Shown here: positions 1-9,759 of the stretch, piece after piece | How the letters are laid out: every line of letters begins with the position of its first letter | How positions within the stretch are numbered: the stretch's first letter is position 1 | Source: Halomarina oriensis | GTDB taxonomy: Archaea > Halobacteriota > Halobacteria > Halobacteriales > Haloarculaceae | NCBI RefSeq assembly: GCF_009791395.1 | Contig: NZ_WSZK01000001.1 | Span: 62,001-126,000 of the forward strand | DNA length: 64,000 bases | Reading direction: 5' to 3' | The notes under the pieces: generated by a model | Databases searched by the model: none | What the model was told of the DNA's origin: nothing | Seen by the model: only the letters and a program-made list of their open reading frames with translations | Program-made: the position numbers and the translations under genes

Positions 1-68
1 GGGTGGCCGGCAGTCGATGCCCGACCGAGCGTCGTCGGTGGTGTCGCGGCCGGCCTCCCGACCCCGTC

Positions 69-1094
69 GTGAACCGAATCGCGGCGGCGTCCCGGTTCCT
101 GCCCGGAATCTGCGTCCTCGTCGTGATGGGCGTGCTCGCCAGGGGTGTCACCGCGCTCGTTCCGCTCGGTAGCGAACTCATCGTCGCCGTCGTGCTCGGG
201 ATGGTCGTCGGGAACACCGTCGGCGTCCCGTCGTGGGCCGCCCCCGGCGTCGAGACGAACACACGCTGGCTGGAGGCGGGTATCGTCCTCATGGGGGCGT
301 CGGTCGCAGTCGACCAGGTAATCGCGGCCGGGCCGACCGTCGTCGTCCTCATCGTCGCCGCCGTCACGACGACGGTCCTCACGGTGGAACTCGTCGCACG
401 AGTCTTCGTTCGCATCCCGGAGAAGGTCGGGTCGTTGCTCGCCGCGGGGTCCGGCATCTGCGGGGTCTCGGCGGTCGCTGCCGTCGCGGCGGGCATCCGT
501 CCGACCGACCAGCAGGTCGCGTACGCGGCCGCGACGATTCTGCTGTTCGACGCGGTGACGCTGCTCGTCTACCCCGCCGTCGGGGCCGCGCTCGGCCTCT
601 CTGACGTCGTCTTCGGCGTCTGGGCGGGGACGACGATGTTCAGCACGGGCCCCGTCACCGCCGCGGGGTTCGCCTACTCGGGGGCCGCCGGCCAGTGGGC
701 CGTGCTGGTGAAACTGGCGCGGAACGCGCTCATCGGGGTCGTCGCCGTCGGCTACGCGCTGTTCTACAGTCGGCGCGAGTCGGGCGACACCGCGACGCTG
801 CCGGACGGTGTGACGGCACAGAGCCTTCGGTTCTTCTGGTCGAACTTCCCGACGTTCGTCGTCGGGTTCGTCGTCGTGACGGCGCTGTCGAGTGCCGGAG
901 CGTTCTCGGCGGCGCAGTTGGCGGCGCTCGACGACGCCTCGAACTGGCTGTTCCTGTTCGCGTTCGTCGGACTCGGTCTGACCGTCGAACTCGCCGAACT
1001 CCGTGAGACGGGCTTTCGACCGGTCCTCGTGGTACTGCTCGGCCTGCTCACGGTCAGTAGCGTGATGCTCGCCGTCCTCTCGGTCGTCTTCTGA
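69..1094 (+). CDS. YeiH/UPF0324-family putative sulfate exporter, membrane protein
   Basis: Integral membrane protein with about ten hydrophobic helices over about 341 residues, matching the PSE/YeiH (UPF0324) family. The small-residue motif GSGICGVSAVAAVAAGI, followed by a second repeat-like half with FSTGPVTAAGFAYS, is typical of the family. Family members are predicted to export sulfate-like anions, but few are tested, so the substrate is inference. I chose the GTG at 69 because the preceding 22 residues are Arg/Pro-rich and unlike a membrane N-terminus; an in-frame GTG at 3 also exists, and the gene could begin before the window. The strand switches after it, with no operon partner downstream. 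Confidence 0.8.
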   Translation: MNRIAAASRFLPGICVLVVMGVLARGVTALVPLGSELIVAVVLGMVVGNTVGVPSWAAPGVETNTRWLEAGIVLMGASVAVDQVIAAGPTVVVLIVAAVTTTVLTVELVARVFVRIPEKVGSLLAAGSGICGVSAVAAVAAGIRPTDQQVAYAAATILLFDAVTLLVYPAVGAALGLSDVVFGVWAGTTMFSTGPVTAAGFAYSGAAGQWAVLVKLARNALIGVVAVGYALFYSRRESGDTATLPDGVTAQSLRFFWSNFPTFVVGFVVVTALSSAGAFSAAQLAALDDASNWLFLFAFVGLGLTVELAELRETGFRPVLVVLLGLLTVSSVMLAVLSVVF

Positions 1095-1334
1095 CCGGTC
1101 GCCCGTCGGAACTCGCTGGCGACCGACTCCGCCGATTCCCCCTTCGTCGACCACATCCGGAGTGAAGTCCCGGACGAGGGGTCTCCGGACGACAGTTCCG
1201 GGCCGTGACCGGCCCGGCCGGCCCGGTCGCGCTGACGGGTTGCTCCGCGACGTCGTCACTGTCCGCACGCGTGCCGACTCGCCGCCGAGAACACCGCGGT
1301 TCTATCGGCCCGCCCGTGGACGGGTCGTCCTCGC

Positions 1335-3587
1335 TCAGACGTCCGTGTCCTCGCCGACGACCTCGTCGGTCTCGCTCTCGGTGAACGGGACGAACGCGCC
1401 CGCGCCGTCGACCGGCCGGGCCGCGGCGGGACCGAACTCGTAGCTCCCGGTCGCCTCCGCGCCCGAGGGCGCTTCGAGGAAGTAGGTCAGCGAGTCGCCG
1501 CTGGTCGCGCTGGCGTCGAACTCGACGTATCTCGCACCGTCGTCGGTGTAGACCGTCGCGCTATCGCCACCGACGAGGGTCCAGTCGAACGGAATCCGGT
1601 CGCGGACGGTCGCCTCTTTCGTCGCCTCGCTGACGCCGATGGTGACCTGGTTGGTCTGGCCGCCGGTGAAGACGCTCCCGTCGTCGCTGCGGCTGCCCGA
1701 GACCGAGAACAGCGGGTCGGTCACCTCGCCGTCGACGGCGAGTTCGGCGTCCTTGAACTTCGGCTTCCCGTTCGATAAGGCCATCTCGATGGCGTCGTCG
1801 GCGTCGGCGAACCCGGAACCGACGTTCCAGGTGTTGTGTCCTTCTCGGGCGTCGTGGGCCGTCGCCTCGACGATCTTGATGACGTCGATGGGGTCGGGGA
1901 ACTCGCCTTCTTCCTGTCTGATGGCGTCGTAGACGAGCGCACAGATGCCGGTGAGGACGGGACCGGACATCGACGTCCCCGAGAGCCGACCGTAGTAGAT
2001 TTCGGTACCCTGCTCCTCGGGTGCGCCCGCGAACGCGGTCGTATACGCCTGGTGGCCGTCGTCGGGCGCGAGCGTGCTCATCACCAGTTCCCCGGGCGTC
2101 CCGGCCGACGGACGGTAGATGCCGTACGGTCCCGAGGGCTGCTGGCCCTTCGGGAGCGCCTCGTACATCGTCAGCTCCGCCGAGTACGTCGCCACGAGGT
2201 TGACGAACGGTCGAACCTCGACGAAGTACGTCTCCCCGCCCGTGAGACCGCCGCTCAGCTCTTCGGGGTTCTGCAGGGTCGCCCCGCTGGCGACGACCGG
2301 ACCGTCTTTCGTCCCTTCGTGGACGTAGATATCGAGGTCCTCGCCGGGGGGCGTCCACGAGACGGTGAGGTCGAACGTCCCCGCGTCCTTCGGCGCGGTG
2401 AACTGCTCGTAAGCGCTCTCGCCCACCCCGGCGTCGCTCGACCCCGGTCCGACCGTCCCCGAGAACGACTGCTCGGCGACGACCGGTTGGTCGCCCCGGT
2501 CCGTGTCGAAGAAGTCGCTGAGGTTCCGGAACGCCTCACGGCGGTCGTAGTGTGCGCCCTCGCCGCCGCCCGAGTAACTCGGTTTCCGCCCCCGCGAGGA
2601 GAAGTCGGTGACGTTCATGTCGTCGTCCGTGGCGGCACTCGCCAGGACGTGTGGCCCCTTCGCGTAGTTGCCGAGCGTCTGCGTGCCCGGTCCGGAGTTG
2701 CCCGCCGAGAAGATCGGGAGGATTCCCTCCTCGACGGCGTACCACGTCGCCGTCTCCAGCGCACCGTTGGGATTGTAGTCGTCCCCGCCGCCCGCACCGT
2801 AGGAGTTGTTGACGACCTGCACGTCGTGTTTCCCCGCACGCTGGCGGTCGAGCAGGTCGTCGTACGCGCCGACGATGTTCAGCAGCGCGGCCGCGGCGTC
2901 CGTCGAATACACCGTCAGGTCGGCGTCCGGGGCCATCCCTCGGTACGTACCGTCTGACTCGGTGCCGTCGCCCGCGACGGTCCCCGAGACGTGGGTTCCG
3001 TGGCCGAGGCTCGCGGTGTCTACCGGCCCGGCGTCGACCCACATCGTCTCCTCGTCGAGCGGGTCGACGAACCGGAAGTTGTGCTGCAGGTTGCCCTTCA
3101 GGTCCGGGTGGTCGCCGTCGACGCCGGAGTCGATGACGACCGCGTGGACCGTCTCTCCCGTGTAGTGCCGTTTCTCCTGGACGGTCTTGACGCCCGTCAC
3201 CTCGCGGGCGTCGTCGTTGTGGAACTCGACTTCGTGGTTCGCCTCGACGTAGCGCACGTCCGACCACGAGGCCACCTCCTCGACCTGTGTTCCCGTCAAC
3301 AGCGTGTAACCCACGGGCAGCACGCTGAACGTGAAGTACCCCTCCGCGAGGTCGAGATGCCGGAGGTGGTCGACGTCGGCGTTCGAGTCGAACACCACGA
3401 GTACCTCCTGGAGCGTGTCGGTCGCGGTGTCGAGTGCGTCGTCGACGGTCGGCAGGTCGGTGCTCGTCGCTCCCGCCGTCCCGGCGAACGGGAGGACGGT
3501 CGCCGCGCCGAGCGCGCCCGCTCCCTTGAGTACGGTGCGTCGGTCGATGGTTCGTCCGTCGGTGTGTCGTGTGTCGTCGTCTGTCAT
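1335..3587 (-). CDS. Tat-secreted subtilisin-like serine protease (S8) with inserted PPC-like domain
   Basis: Extracellular peptidase of 750 aa. A Tat signal covers residues 1-40 (RR at 16-17, then a hydrophobic stretch ending AGTAGA). An inhibitor-I9-like propeptide follows at about 55-120. Catalytic residues are visible: Asp153 (VIDSG), His196 (GHGTHV), oxyanion Asn297 (SAGNSGP) and Ser539 (GTSMSGP). Between Asn and Ser sits an extra beta-rich stretch, about 370-475, resembling a pre-peptidase C-terminal (PPC) domain, which pushes the catalytic Ser far along the chain. Residues about 615-750 form a C-terminal module (GGQTNQV; YEFGPA) shared with the next protease. It lies 81 bp downstream of that protease on the same strand, so co-transcription is possible. 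Role inferred: halolysin-type protein degradation outside the cell. Confidence 0.9.
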   Translation of the reverse strand: MTDDDTRHTDGRTIDRRTVLKGAGALGAATVLPFAGTAGATSTDLPTVDDALDTATDTLQEVLVVFDSNADVDHLRHLDLAEGYFTFSVLPVGYTLLTGTQVEEVASWSDVRYVEANHEVEFHNDDAREVTGVKTVQEKRHYTGETVHAVVIDSGVDGDHPDLKGNLQHNFRFVDPLDEETMWVDAGPVDTASLGHGTHVSGTVAGDGTESDGTYRGMAPDADLTVYSTDAAAALLNIVGAYDDLLDRQRAGKHDVQVVNNSYGAGGGDDYNPNGALETATWYAVEEGILPIFSAGNSGPGTQTLGNYAKGPHVLASAATDDDMNVTDFSSRGRKPSYSGGGEGAHYDRREAFRNLSDFFDTDRGDQPVVAEQSFSGTVGPGSSDAGVGESAYEQFTAPKDAGTFDLTVSWTPPGEDLDIYVHEGTKDGPVVASGATLQNPEELSGGLTGGETYFVEVRPFVNLVATYSAELTMYEALPKGQQPSGPYGIYRPSAGTPGELVMSTLAPDDGHQAYTTAFAGAPEEQGTEIYYGRLSGTSMSGPVLTGICALVYDAIRQEEGEFPDPIDVIKIVEATAHDAREGHNTWNVGSGFADADDAIEMALSNGKPKFKDAELAVDGEVTDPLFSVSGSRSDDGSVFTGGQTNQVTIGVSEATKEATVRDRIPFDWTLVGGDSATVYTDDGARYVEFDASATSGDSLTYFLEAPSGAEATGSYEFGPAAARPVDGAGAFVPFTESETDEVVGEDTDV

Positions 3588-3668
3588 TGGTCGGTGATGG
3601 ATGTGGCCGGTGAAGTGTGGGTGTGGAAAACAAGGGTCGACGGGGGTCTGCGCCCGTCGACCGTTCGA

Positions 3669-6146
3669 TTAGACGTTCGTGTTCTGTCCTTCGACGACGT
3701 TCGTGTCGCTGGTGCCCGCGACGCCGACCCAGCCGCTGCCGGGGTCGACCTCGGCGGGACCGAACGTGTACGCCCCGGAGAACGTGAGGCCGTCCGGTGC
3801 CTCCACGAAGTAGCTGTAGGTCGTGTCGGTATCGGCCTTCGCCTTCTTCCGGAAGTAGACGTACTGGACGCCGTCGGCCTCCTCGACGCGCTTGACGTCG
3901 TCGGACTGCTCGGCGAGGACGGTCCACTCCGAGGGGACGACGTCACGCGTGCGGCACTTCTCCGAGGGGTCGACGGTGATGTCGACCTGGTTGGTCTGCC
4001 CGCCGGTGAAGACGCTCCCGTCGTCCTCGCGTGTCCCGTCGACGAAGAAGCCGTCCTCGACGCTCGTCGTGAGGTCGAGTCGCGCCTGGACGTCCGTCCC
4101 GTTGACCGCGCCGGGGACGTTGACGAGTTTGGCGACGACGTAGAGCGTCTTCGTCTCGCTCTCACGACCGAGCGACACCTCGACGGTCGCGTTGCCGTCG
4201 AGACCCTGGGCGCGACCGAGGATGTTCGGTTCCCCGAACTGCGCCGGGGTCTCGGCGTCGTAGACGAACAGGTCGACGTGCGGGTTCTCGACGGCCTGTC
4301 CCTTCTCGCCGCCCGAATAGCCCGCAAAGGACACCTCGGCGGTGACCGTGCCGGGGCCGGCCTGGACGTAGCCCGCGACCGCACGCTCGTCCTCTGGCAG
4401 GTTCAGCCCGACCGTCTCCTCCGACGTCCCGGAGAGTTCGCGGGTCGTCGCGTCGACGGCGGCCGACGGATTGACGCGGCCGAAGCCCTCGTAGGGGTCA
4501 CGGCCGCCGAAGTCGTACGTCGGCGCTTTCACGCGGTGGTACGGCGCGGCCGTGAACACCGTCTCGCTGGCCGTCGCCAGGATGGCCTGCTTCAGCCGGT
4601 AGACGTCTTCGAGACCGGCGTCGGCGGGTGCGGGCAGTGAGAGGCTCGACGGCGCGTCCTCCTCCATCGCCTGGGCGACGAGGCCGGCGACGCCCGTCGT
4701 GAACGGCGCGGCCATGGAGGTGCCTGCCTTCCGGGTGTACTCGCGGATGGGTGGCTGCTCGCTCTCGGGGGTGTCGGGCTGACCGGTCAGCGCCGCGATG
4801 ATGGAGTCGGTGACGTAGCCCCCCGGCGCGGTGACGTCGGGTTTCATGTACGCGTCGTCGGGTTCCGGCGAGCGGAAGTCGGCGTCCTCGTCGAGACCAC
4901 CGATACCCCCCGAGGAGTACGCCGAGATACCGTCGAGCGGGCCCGTCGCTACCACCGAGAGACACTCGTCGGCGATACCCGGTGCACCGTTCCCGTTCGC
5001 GGGCGTCGCGGCGTTGCCGGCCGCCGCACACGTCAGAACCCCTGCCTGTGCGATCTCCTTGATGCTCGCGGGGATGTCGCCGAGCGTCCCGCCGGCCGCA
5101 CCGAGCGGGAGGCCGCCGACGTAGCCCCACGACATGTTGACCGCACGCATGTTGAATATCCGGGCGAACTCCTCGGCGTTCGCGCCGAGATCGTTCGTCG
5201 GAGTGCTCAGTCCCTGCAGACACACGAGACTGTGGTCGGGAGCGACGCCCGTGTGGAGTCCGGAGGCTTCGCCCGTCCGGTCGGCCGCGGTCGAGTCCGG
5301 GTCGAGGAACGCACCGACGGCGATGCGCTCCAGGAACGCCGCCGAGAGCGCGGTGTTGCCCGCGGCCTGCGCGTAGACGGTGTAGGTGCCGGTCTGCTCG
5401 GCGGGAGCCTCGACGACGACGTTGTCGGTCGTGCTGGCGTCGCTGTCGATGGCGGTGCTGTCGAGGGTCTCGCCGTCCGGCCCCTCGATGCGGAGTTCGA
5501 TGGCCTCGCCGTACGCCGAGGCGAACACACCCGTCCCGGCCTCGGCCTCGACCTCGTAGCCGAGGACGTTCCCGACGACCGCGGCGAGCGCGGTCCGTGG
5601 CCGTTCTTGCTGGACGGTCGACTCGTCGACGGCGCTCGCACGACCGCTCCCGCCCATGATGGACGTACAGTGTGTGCCGTGGCCGTTGGGGTCGCGCGGC
5701 CGGTCGTAGTCGCCGTAGCGCGTGCCGGGGTCGTACCAGCCGACGGTCTTGGGGGTGTCGGCGGTCGGCGTCCCCTCGACGTCTGCGAACACCTCGCTCT
5801 CGTCGGCCGCCGTCCCCTCGTCGGGTCGGCGAAGCGTCACCTCGCCGTTCTCGACGAGCGCTTGGATACCGTTCCACGGGCCGAGGTCGGGGTGGCGCGC
5901 TTCGAGTCCCGAGTCCGTCAGCGCGATGGTCCGGTCGGTCCGCCCACGGTAGCCCCGGTCCCACACCTTCTGTGCTTCCTGGGCGCGGAAGTTCAGGAAG
6001 TCGTCGTCGAGCGCCGTCGTAGCGGCCCCCCGTCCGCTCGCTCCCGCCCCTAACACTCCAGCGCCCGCGAGGAGTCCGGTGGTTCGAACGAACGTTCGCC
6101 GTGTCAGTTCCGTCTGCGAGGAGTCCTCGTCCCTCCGAGTCATCAT
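3669..6146 (-). CDS. Tat-secreted subtilisin-like serine protease (S8), 825 aa
   Basis: Second secreted S8 peptidase. Tat signal at 1-41 (RR at 16-17, TRRTFVRTTGLLAGAG). Catalytic Asp78 (LTDSG), His156 (GHGTHC), Asn378 (AAAGNAA) and Ser477 (GTSMAAP). There is no obvious I9 propeptide: Asp78 follows the signal closely. A beta-rich insertion of about 100 residues (about 180-280) lies between His and Asn, so the two neighbours carry extra domains at different points of the fold. The C-terminal part (about 620-825) contains FTGGQTNQV and AYTFGPAEV, clearly related to the end of the adjacent protease. The pair looks like a divergent tandem duplication or exchange of a C-terminal module. Substrates are unknown. 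Confidence 0.88.
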   Translation of the reverse strand: MMTRRDEDSSQTELTRRTFVRTTGLLAGAGVLGAGASGRGAATTALDDDFLNFRAQEAQKVWDRGYRGRTDRTIALTDSGLEARHPDLGPWNGIQALVENGEVTLRRPDEGTAADESEVFADVEGTPTADTPKTVGWYDPGTRYGDYDRPRDPNGHGTHCTSIMGGSGRASAVDESTVQQERPRTALAAVVGNVLGYEVEAEAGTGVFASAYGEAIELRIEGPDGETLDSTAIDSDASTTDNVVVEAPAEQTGTYTVYAQAAGNTALSAAFLERIAVGAFLDPDSTAADRTGEASGLHTGVAPDHSLVCLQGLSTPTNDLGANAEEFARIFNMRAVNMSWGYVGGLPLGAAGGTLGDIPASIKEIAQAGVLTCAAAGNAATPANGNGAPGIADECLSVVATGPLDGISAYSSGGIGGLDEDADFRSPEPDDAYMKPDVTAPGGYVTDSIIAALTGQPDTPESEQPPIREYTRKAGTSMAAPFTTGVAGLVAQAMEEDAPSSLSLPAPADAGLEDVYRLKQAILATASETVFTAAPYHRVKAPTYDFGGRDPYEGFGRVNPSAAVDATTRELSGTSEETVGLNLPEDERAVAGYVQAGPGTVTAEVSFAGYSGGEKGQAVENPHVDLFVYDAETPAQFGEPNILGRAQGLDGNATVEVSLGRESETKTLYVVAKLVNVPGAVNGTDVQARLDLTTSVEDGFFVDGTREDDGSVFTGGQTNQVDITVDPSEKCRTRDVVPSEWTVLAEQSDDVKRVEEADGVQYVYFRKKAKADTDTTYSYFVEAPDGLTFSGAYTFGPAEVDPGSGWVGVAGTSDTNVVEGQNTNV

Positions 6147-6235
6147 CTTTCCTGCAGGATGGAGCCGTATTCAGCTCGTCCCCTCAACACTCAGGTGTGG
6201 TACGTCTGTTCGTACCACGAGTCTACCGCACCCGA

Positions 6236-8158
6236 TCAGAACCGACGACCAGCGGGGGTCCCCGAGAGATACGCCGCGACGAGCTTTCGCTCGGCGATGC
6301 GCAGGTGCTCGTGGAACGTCGCTGGTGCGATGTCGAGTTCGGCGGCCACGTCCGTCCCCGTGCTCACCCGAGGGGTCTCGAAGAATCCGAGGTGGTAGGC
6401 GGTCGCCAGGACGCTCCGCTGTCGGTCGGTCAGGGACTCCGCAGGGTCCGGCCCCTCGACGTCAGAGCGGGCGCGCTCGCGCCGGGCGAGCAGTTCGACG
6501 GAGGGGGCGTGCTCGTCGAGGGTGTCGAGCACCTGTCGGACGTCGACGTCGCGGGGGAACGTTGCGACGAGGCGTGCGCCGTCCTCGCCGACGTCGATAC
6601 GACGGACGGTCCCCCCGAAGTCCGCGATGAGGGCGCTGACGCCGACCTCGTCGGTGACGCGGATGACGACACCCCCCTCGTCGCGCTTGACGACCGAGAA
6701 CGTCGCCCCGCGGTCCCGGACCGTCGTGAGGACGTCCTCGACGTCCCCTTCGAGTCGGTAGAACTGGGCGGGACCGTCCTCGGTCACGACCGCCCCGCGG
6801 AAGGCGACGGTCGACGCGGCGGTCTCGAGGCCGGCGGCCGGGGCCGCCTCCCCGAGGGTGAACTCCAGTTCGACGAGCGTGTCGGCGAGCAGTGCCCGCC
6901 GACGCTCGGTCGCCCCGATGGCGTACGCGACAGTCTCGCCGAGTTCCGCGAGCACCGCCCGCTCGGTCTCGCCGAACGCCTCCTCCCGGTCGGCGTAGAC
7001 ACAGAGAACCCCGTAGGTCGCCTCGCGGTGGGCCAGCGGGACTGCGGCCGCGGAGGCGAAGCCGTACTCCCGTGCCGTCTTGCCCCACGACCCGAGCGGT
7101 TCGTCCGTGACGTGCTGTGCGACCCGCATCTCCCCGCTGCGAGCGACCGTCGTCGCCGTCACGTCGTCGGGCGCGAACTCGACGGCCTCGCGGTCCTCCA
7201 GGTAGCCGGCCCCCTCGCCCGCCCACGCCGTCGGGACGACACGGTCCTCGGTCGTCTCGTAGCGGCCGACCCACGCGAAGCGATACGTGTCCTCCGCGAC
7301 GAGTCGCTCGACGACCGCCTCCTCGACGGCCTCGCGGGTGTCGGCGCGTACGAGGTCACCGTTGACGTTCCGGATGACCTCGTTGATGCGATTGAGCGTA
7401 CCGAGCCACTCCGCCTGCTGTTCGAGTGCTCGCTCGCGGTGCTGCTGGTCGGTGATGTCACGACCGACGCCACAGATGCCGACGACCTCCCCCGCGTCGT
7501 CGGTGAGTGCCGCACCGGTGAACTCGTACGGGATGCGCTCGCCATCGTTCGTCAGGAAGTGCGCCCGCTTCGTCGCCCGGCCCTCCTCGGTGGCGTCCGC
7601 GATGGCAGCCGCGATGGCGCCGGCTTCGTCTTCGGGGACGAACTCGAGCGGGCTCATCCCCCGAACCGCTGCGTGGTCGTAGCCGGTCACTTCGACGAAC
7701 CGCTCGTTCCACGAGAGGAACTGCAGGTCCGTATCGAAGACGAAGAACACGTCGGTCAGTTCGTCGATGGCCTTCCGGAGAAGCGCGTTCGACAGCGGGG
7801 GGCGGGCGTCCGTCCCCGCTCCGTCGAACGCCCCGTCGTCGCCCGACTGGCCCGGTCGCTCGGCGCGGACGGCCCGCACCGCGGCCGTGATGTTCGCGGC
7901 GTCGATGTCCCGGTCCCCGACGAGGTGGACCGTTCGGTCGACGCCGTGGTCGAGGAGGGTGGACGCTTCGGCGGGGTCCTCGTAGACGCCGACAGTCGGC
8001 TCTGTGCGGTCCCCCAGCCGTCTCGGCGTGACGAGCGTACAGTCGGCCGCGTCGTCCCCGCGGACGACGCGAACGTTCCGGTCCGCGAGTACGCCAGCGA
8101 GGTCGTCCCCCACGACTCCGTGAGGGACTCGAAGGGCGGCAGTGTGGGTCACGTTCAC
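6236..8158 (-). CDS. Bat-type (bacterio-opsin activator-like) regulator: PAS-GAF-HTH_10
   Basis: Cytoplasmic sensor-regulator of 640 aa, GTG start. Domains in order: a degenerate receiver-like N-terminus (1-80); a PAS domain (about 135-255, ending GVGRDITDQQHRERAL); a GAF domain (about 270-410, with FAWVGRY and YGVLCVYADR); the bacterio-opsin-activator-associated domain (about 420-560); and a C-terminal HTH_10 (about 575-635, LTDRQRSVLATAYHLGFFETPR). The family couples redox, light or small-molecule sensing to transcription in haloarchaea. The ligand cannot be read from sequence. It lies about 90 bp upstream of the two proteases on the same strand, so control of secreted protease genes is a reasonable but unproven guess. 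Confidence 0.88.
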   Translation of the reverse strand: MNVTHTAALRVPHGVVGDDLAGVLADRNVRVVRGDDAADCTLVTPRRLGDRTEPTVGVYEDPAEASTLLDHGVDRTVHLVGDRDIDAANITAAVRAVRAERPGQSGDDGAFDGAGTDARPPLSNALLRKAIDELTDVFFVFDTDLQFLSWNERFVEVTGYDHAAVRGMSPLEFVPEDEAGAIAAAIADATEEGRATKRAHFLTNDGERIPYEFTGAALTDDAGEVVGICGVGRDITDQQHRERALEQQAEWLGTLNRINEVIRNVNGDLVRADTREAVEEAVVERLVAEDTYRFAWVGRYETTEDRVVPTAWAGEGAGYLEDREAVEFAPDDVTATTVARSGEMRVAQHVTDEPLGSWGKTAREYGFASAAAVPLAHREATYGVLCVYADREEAFGETERAVLAELGETVAYAIGATERRRALLADTLVELEFTLGEAAPAAGLETAASTVAFRGAVVTEDGPAQFYRLEGDVEDVLTTVRDRGATFSVVKRDEGGVVIRVTDEVGVSALIADFGGTVRRIDVGEDGARLVATFPRDVDVRQVLDTLDEHAPSVELLARRERARSDVEGPDPAESLTDRQRSVLATAYHLGFFETPRVSTGTDVAAELDIAPATFHEHLRIAERKLVAAYLSGTPAGRRF

Positions 8159-8420
8159 ACAGTACCGCCGGTTACAGTCATGCTTTCCGTTCCGACGAGG
8201 ACGGGACGCTCAGACCTCACCTCCGAGCGGACTCCGTATCGGTGGCGTCGGACGCTCGCGTGCGGTGAGACGGCCTGGCCGACCTCACCACGGACGAACG
8301 GAGACCCGTTCACGCCGGCGCAGGTCGGTGTTGGGCAATCCACGTCTACTGTCCTTCGCTGTCGACCGGTCGGCCGTGCAGGCGAGTGAGGACGTTCGTC
8401 GGTCGGCCTCCGGGTCGTCG

Positions 8421-9683
8421 CTACTCCGTTGCGACCGGCAGGAGCGTCAGTCGCGCGCCCAGTCGGTCGACGGTCTCGTCCTCGACAGTCGCCGGGTACG
8501 CGAGCACCGGAACGGTCCCGGCGTCGGCCGCCGCGAGCGCCCGACCGGCGGCCGCCGGGGCCGCCTCGGCCGTCGAGGCGAGAGCGACCACCATCGGAAC
8601 CGGCCCCGCGACCCGGAACGCCACGTCCGACGCCGGACTCACGGTTCCAACACCGTAGGCGTCGACGAGTCGGCGTTCTACCGCCGCGCGAAGCGACGCG
8701 TCGCCGTCGCTCCCGTCGTCTCCAGCAGGGTCGTCGCCGCCCCCGCTCCCAGCACCGTCGTCGCCCCCACCGACCGGGGTGAGTTCGCCGTGTTCGGCCT
8801 CGACGGCGTCCATCGGCGCGGCGATGGTGGCGCGGTCGCTCCCGGCGAACAGGAGGTGTGTCGCGCGAAAGCCGCCGTCGACGACACCGATGAGACTGCC
8901 GCTGTCGCCCCCCGCGCTCATCGGGCCGAACAGGTCGACGCCGGTGAACAGCGTCGGTTCGTCGTGGTAGCCGTTGACGCGGATGCGAACGTCTCGGCCC
9001 CGGAGGTCGCCGGTCGTGACGCCCGTCGTCCGGCCGCTCTTCGTGTACGTCGCGTCCGTCCCGGCGTCGGTGAACCCGGCGAACGGCCCGACCCCGAGTA
9101 CCGTGTCGCGTACGTCACCTGGGTCGACCTCGACCAGAGCGCTGTCGGTCGTGTTCGGTTCGTCGGAGCTGATCTCCGAGAACGCCGCGAGCGTACCGAG
9201 AGCGTCGTCCTCCCTGCCACCGTCGGCCGGTCCGGGCTGGAGGATGTCGTCACCCGTCTCGGCGACGCCGACGGGTGCGGCGACGTGGGCGTTCGTCAAC
9301 ACGACCGTCCGTCCGTCCTCGGTCTCCAGCGCAGGGCTGCCGAGCGTCCCGGCCGTGATCTCGGGATGGCCGAGCGAGACACCCGCCGGTGCGGGTCTGA
9401 ACCGCCCCTTCCGGTCGGGGGCGGCCGGTCGACTCGCCGTCGCCTGGGTGCGCACGTCCCCGACCTCCTGCACGTCGGTCCTGACCCGCTGGCCGTCGAT
9501 CTCTATCTCGGCGGGGATGCGGTCGGTCTCGGCCAGGTGGCTCTCGGGGAGCTTCCGCGAGACCAACACGACGATGACCTCTTCGCCGGTCGCCTGTCCG
9601 CGAACGCGCTTGGGACCCCGACACGTCCCAACGACGTTCGCCCGCGATTCGAGGTCGTCACGGATCTCTTCGGGGATGTCCAT
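8421..9683 (-). CDS. Trypsin-fold (chymotrypsin-like) serine peptidase-like protein
   Basis: About 420 aa, no signal peptide. It has the trypsin-fold landmarks: His in VVLTNAHVAAPVG, Asp in TDSALVEVD and Ser in GGDSGSLIGVVDGG, spaced as expected. The N-terminus (PEEIRDDLESRANVVG) and the segment EEVIVVLVSRKLPESHL resemble haloarchaeal proteins annotated as Nal1-like or S1-like peptidases. The C-terminal third after a Gly/Asp-rich linker (GGGDDGAGSGGGDDPAG) is a separate alpha/beta domain of unknown role. Start set at ATG 9683 (MDIPEEI); an in-frame GTG lies five codons upstream. Catalytic activity is inferred from the triad. Probably cytoplasmic. Confidence 0.75.
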   Translation of the reverse strand: MDIPEEIRDDLESRANVVGTCRGPKRVRGQATGEEVIVVLVSRKLPESHLAETDRIPAEIEIDGQRVRTDVQEVGDVRTQATASRPAAPDRKGRFRPAPAGVSLGHPEITAGTLGSPALETEDGRTVVLTNAHVAAPVGVAETGDDILQPGPADGGREDDALGTLAAFSEISSDEPNTTDSALVEVDPGDVRDTVLGVGPFAGFTDAGTDATYTKSGRTTGVTTGDLRGRDVRIRVNGYHDEPTLFTGVDLFGPMSAGGDSGSLIGVVDGGFRATHLLFAGSDRATIAAPMDAVEAEHGELTPVGGGDDGAGSGGGDDPAGDDGSDGDASLRAAVERRLVDAYGVGTVSPASDVAFRVAGPVPMVVALASTAEAAPAAAGRALAAADAGTVPVLAYPATVEDETVDRLGARLTLLPVATE

Positions 9684-9759
9684 GCGTCTCGTTCGCACTG
9701 TCGTCTGTTAACGTTTAGTCCGGTCCAGACTTTTAGCTGAACGACACCAGACCGCACGC

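Noticed and set aside
1836-4640. Long plus-strand open frames across the two subtilisin genes.
   Set aside because: They are GC-driven shadows with high Arg/Val content; catalytic motifs and Tat signals are on the minus strand.
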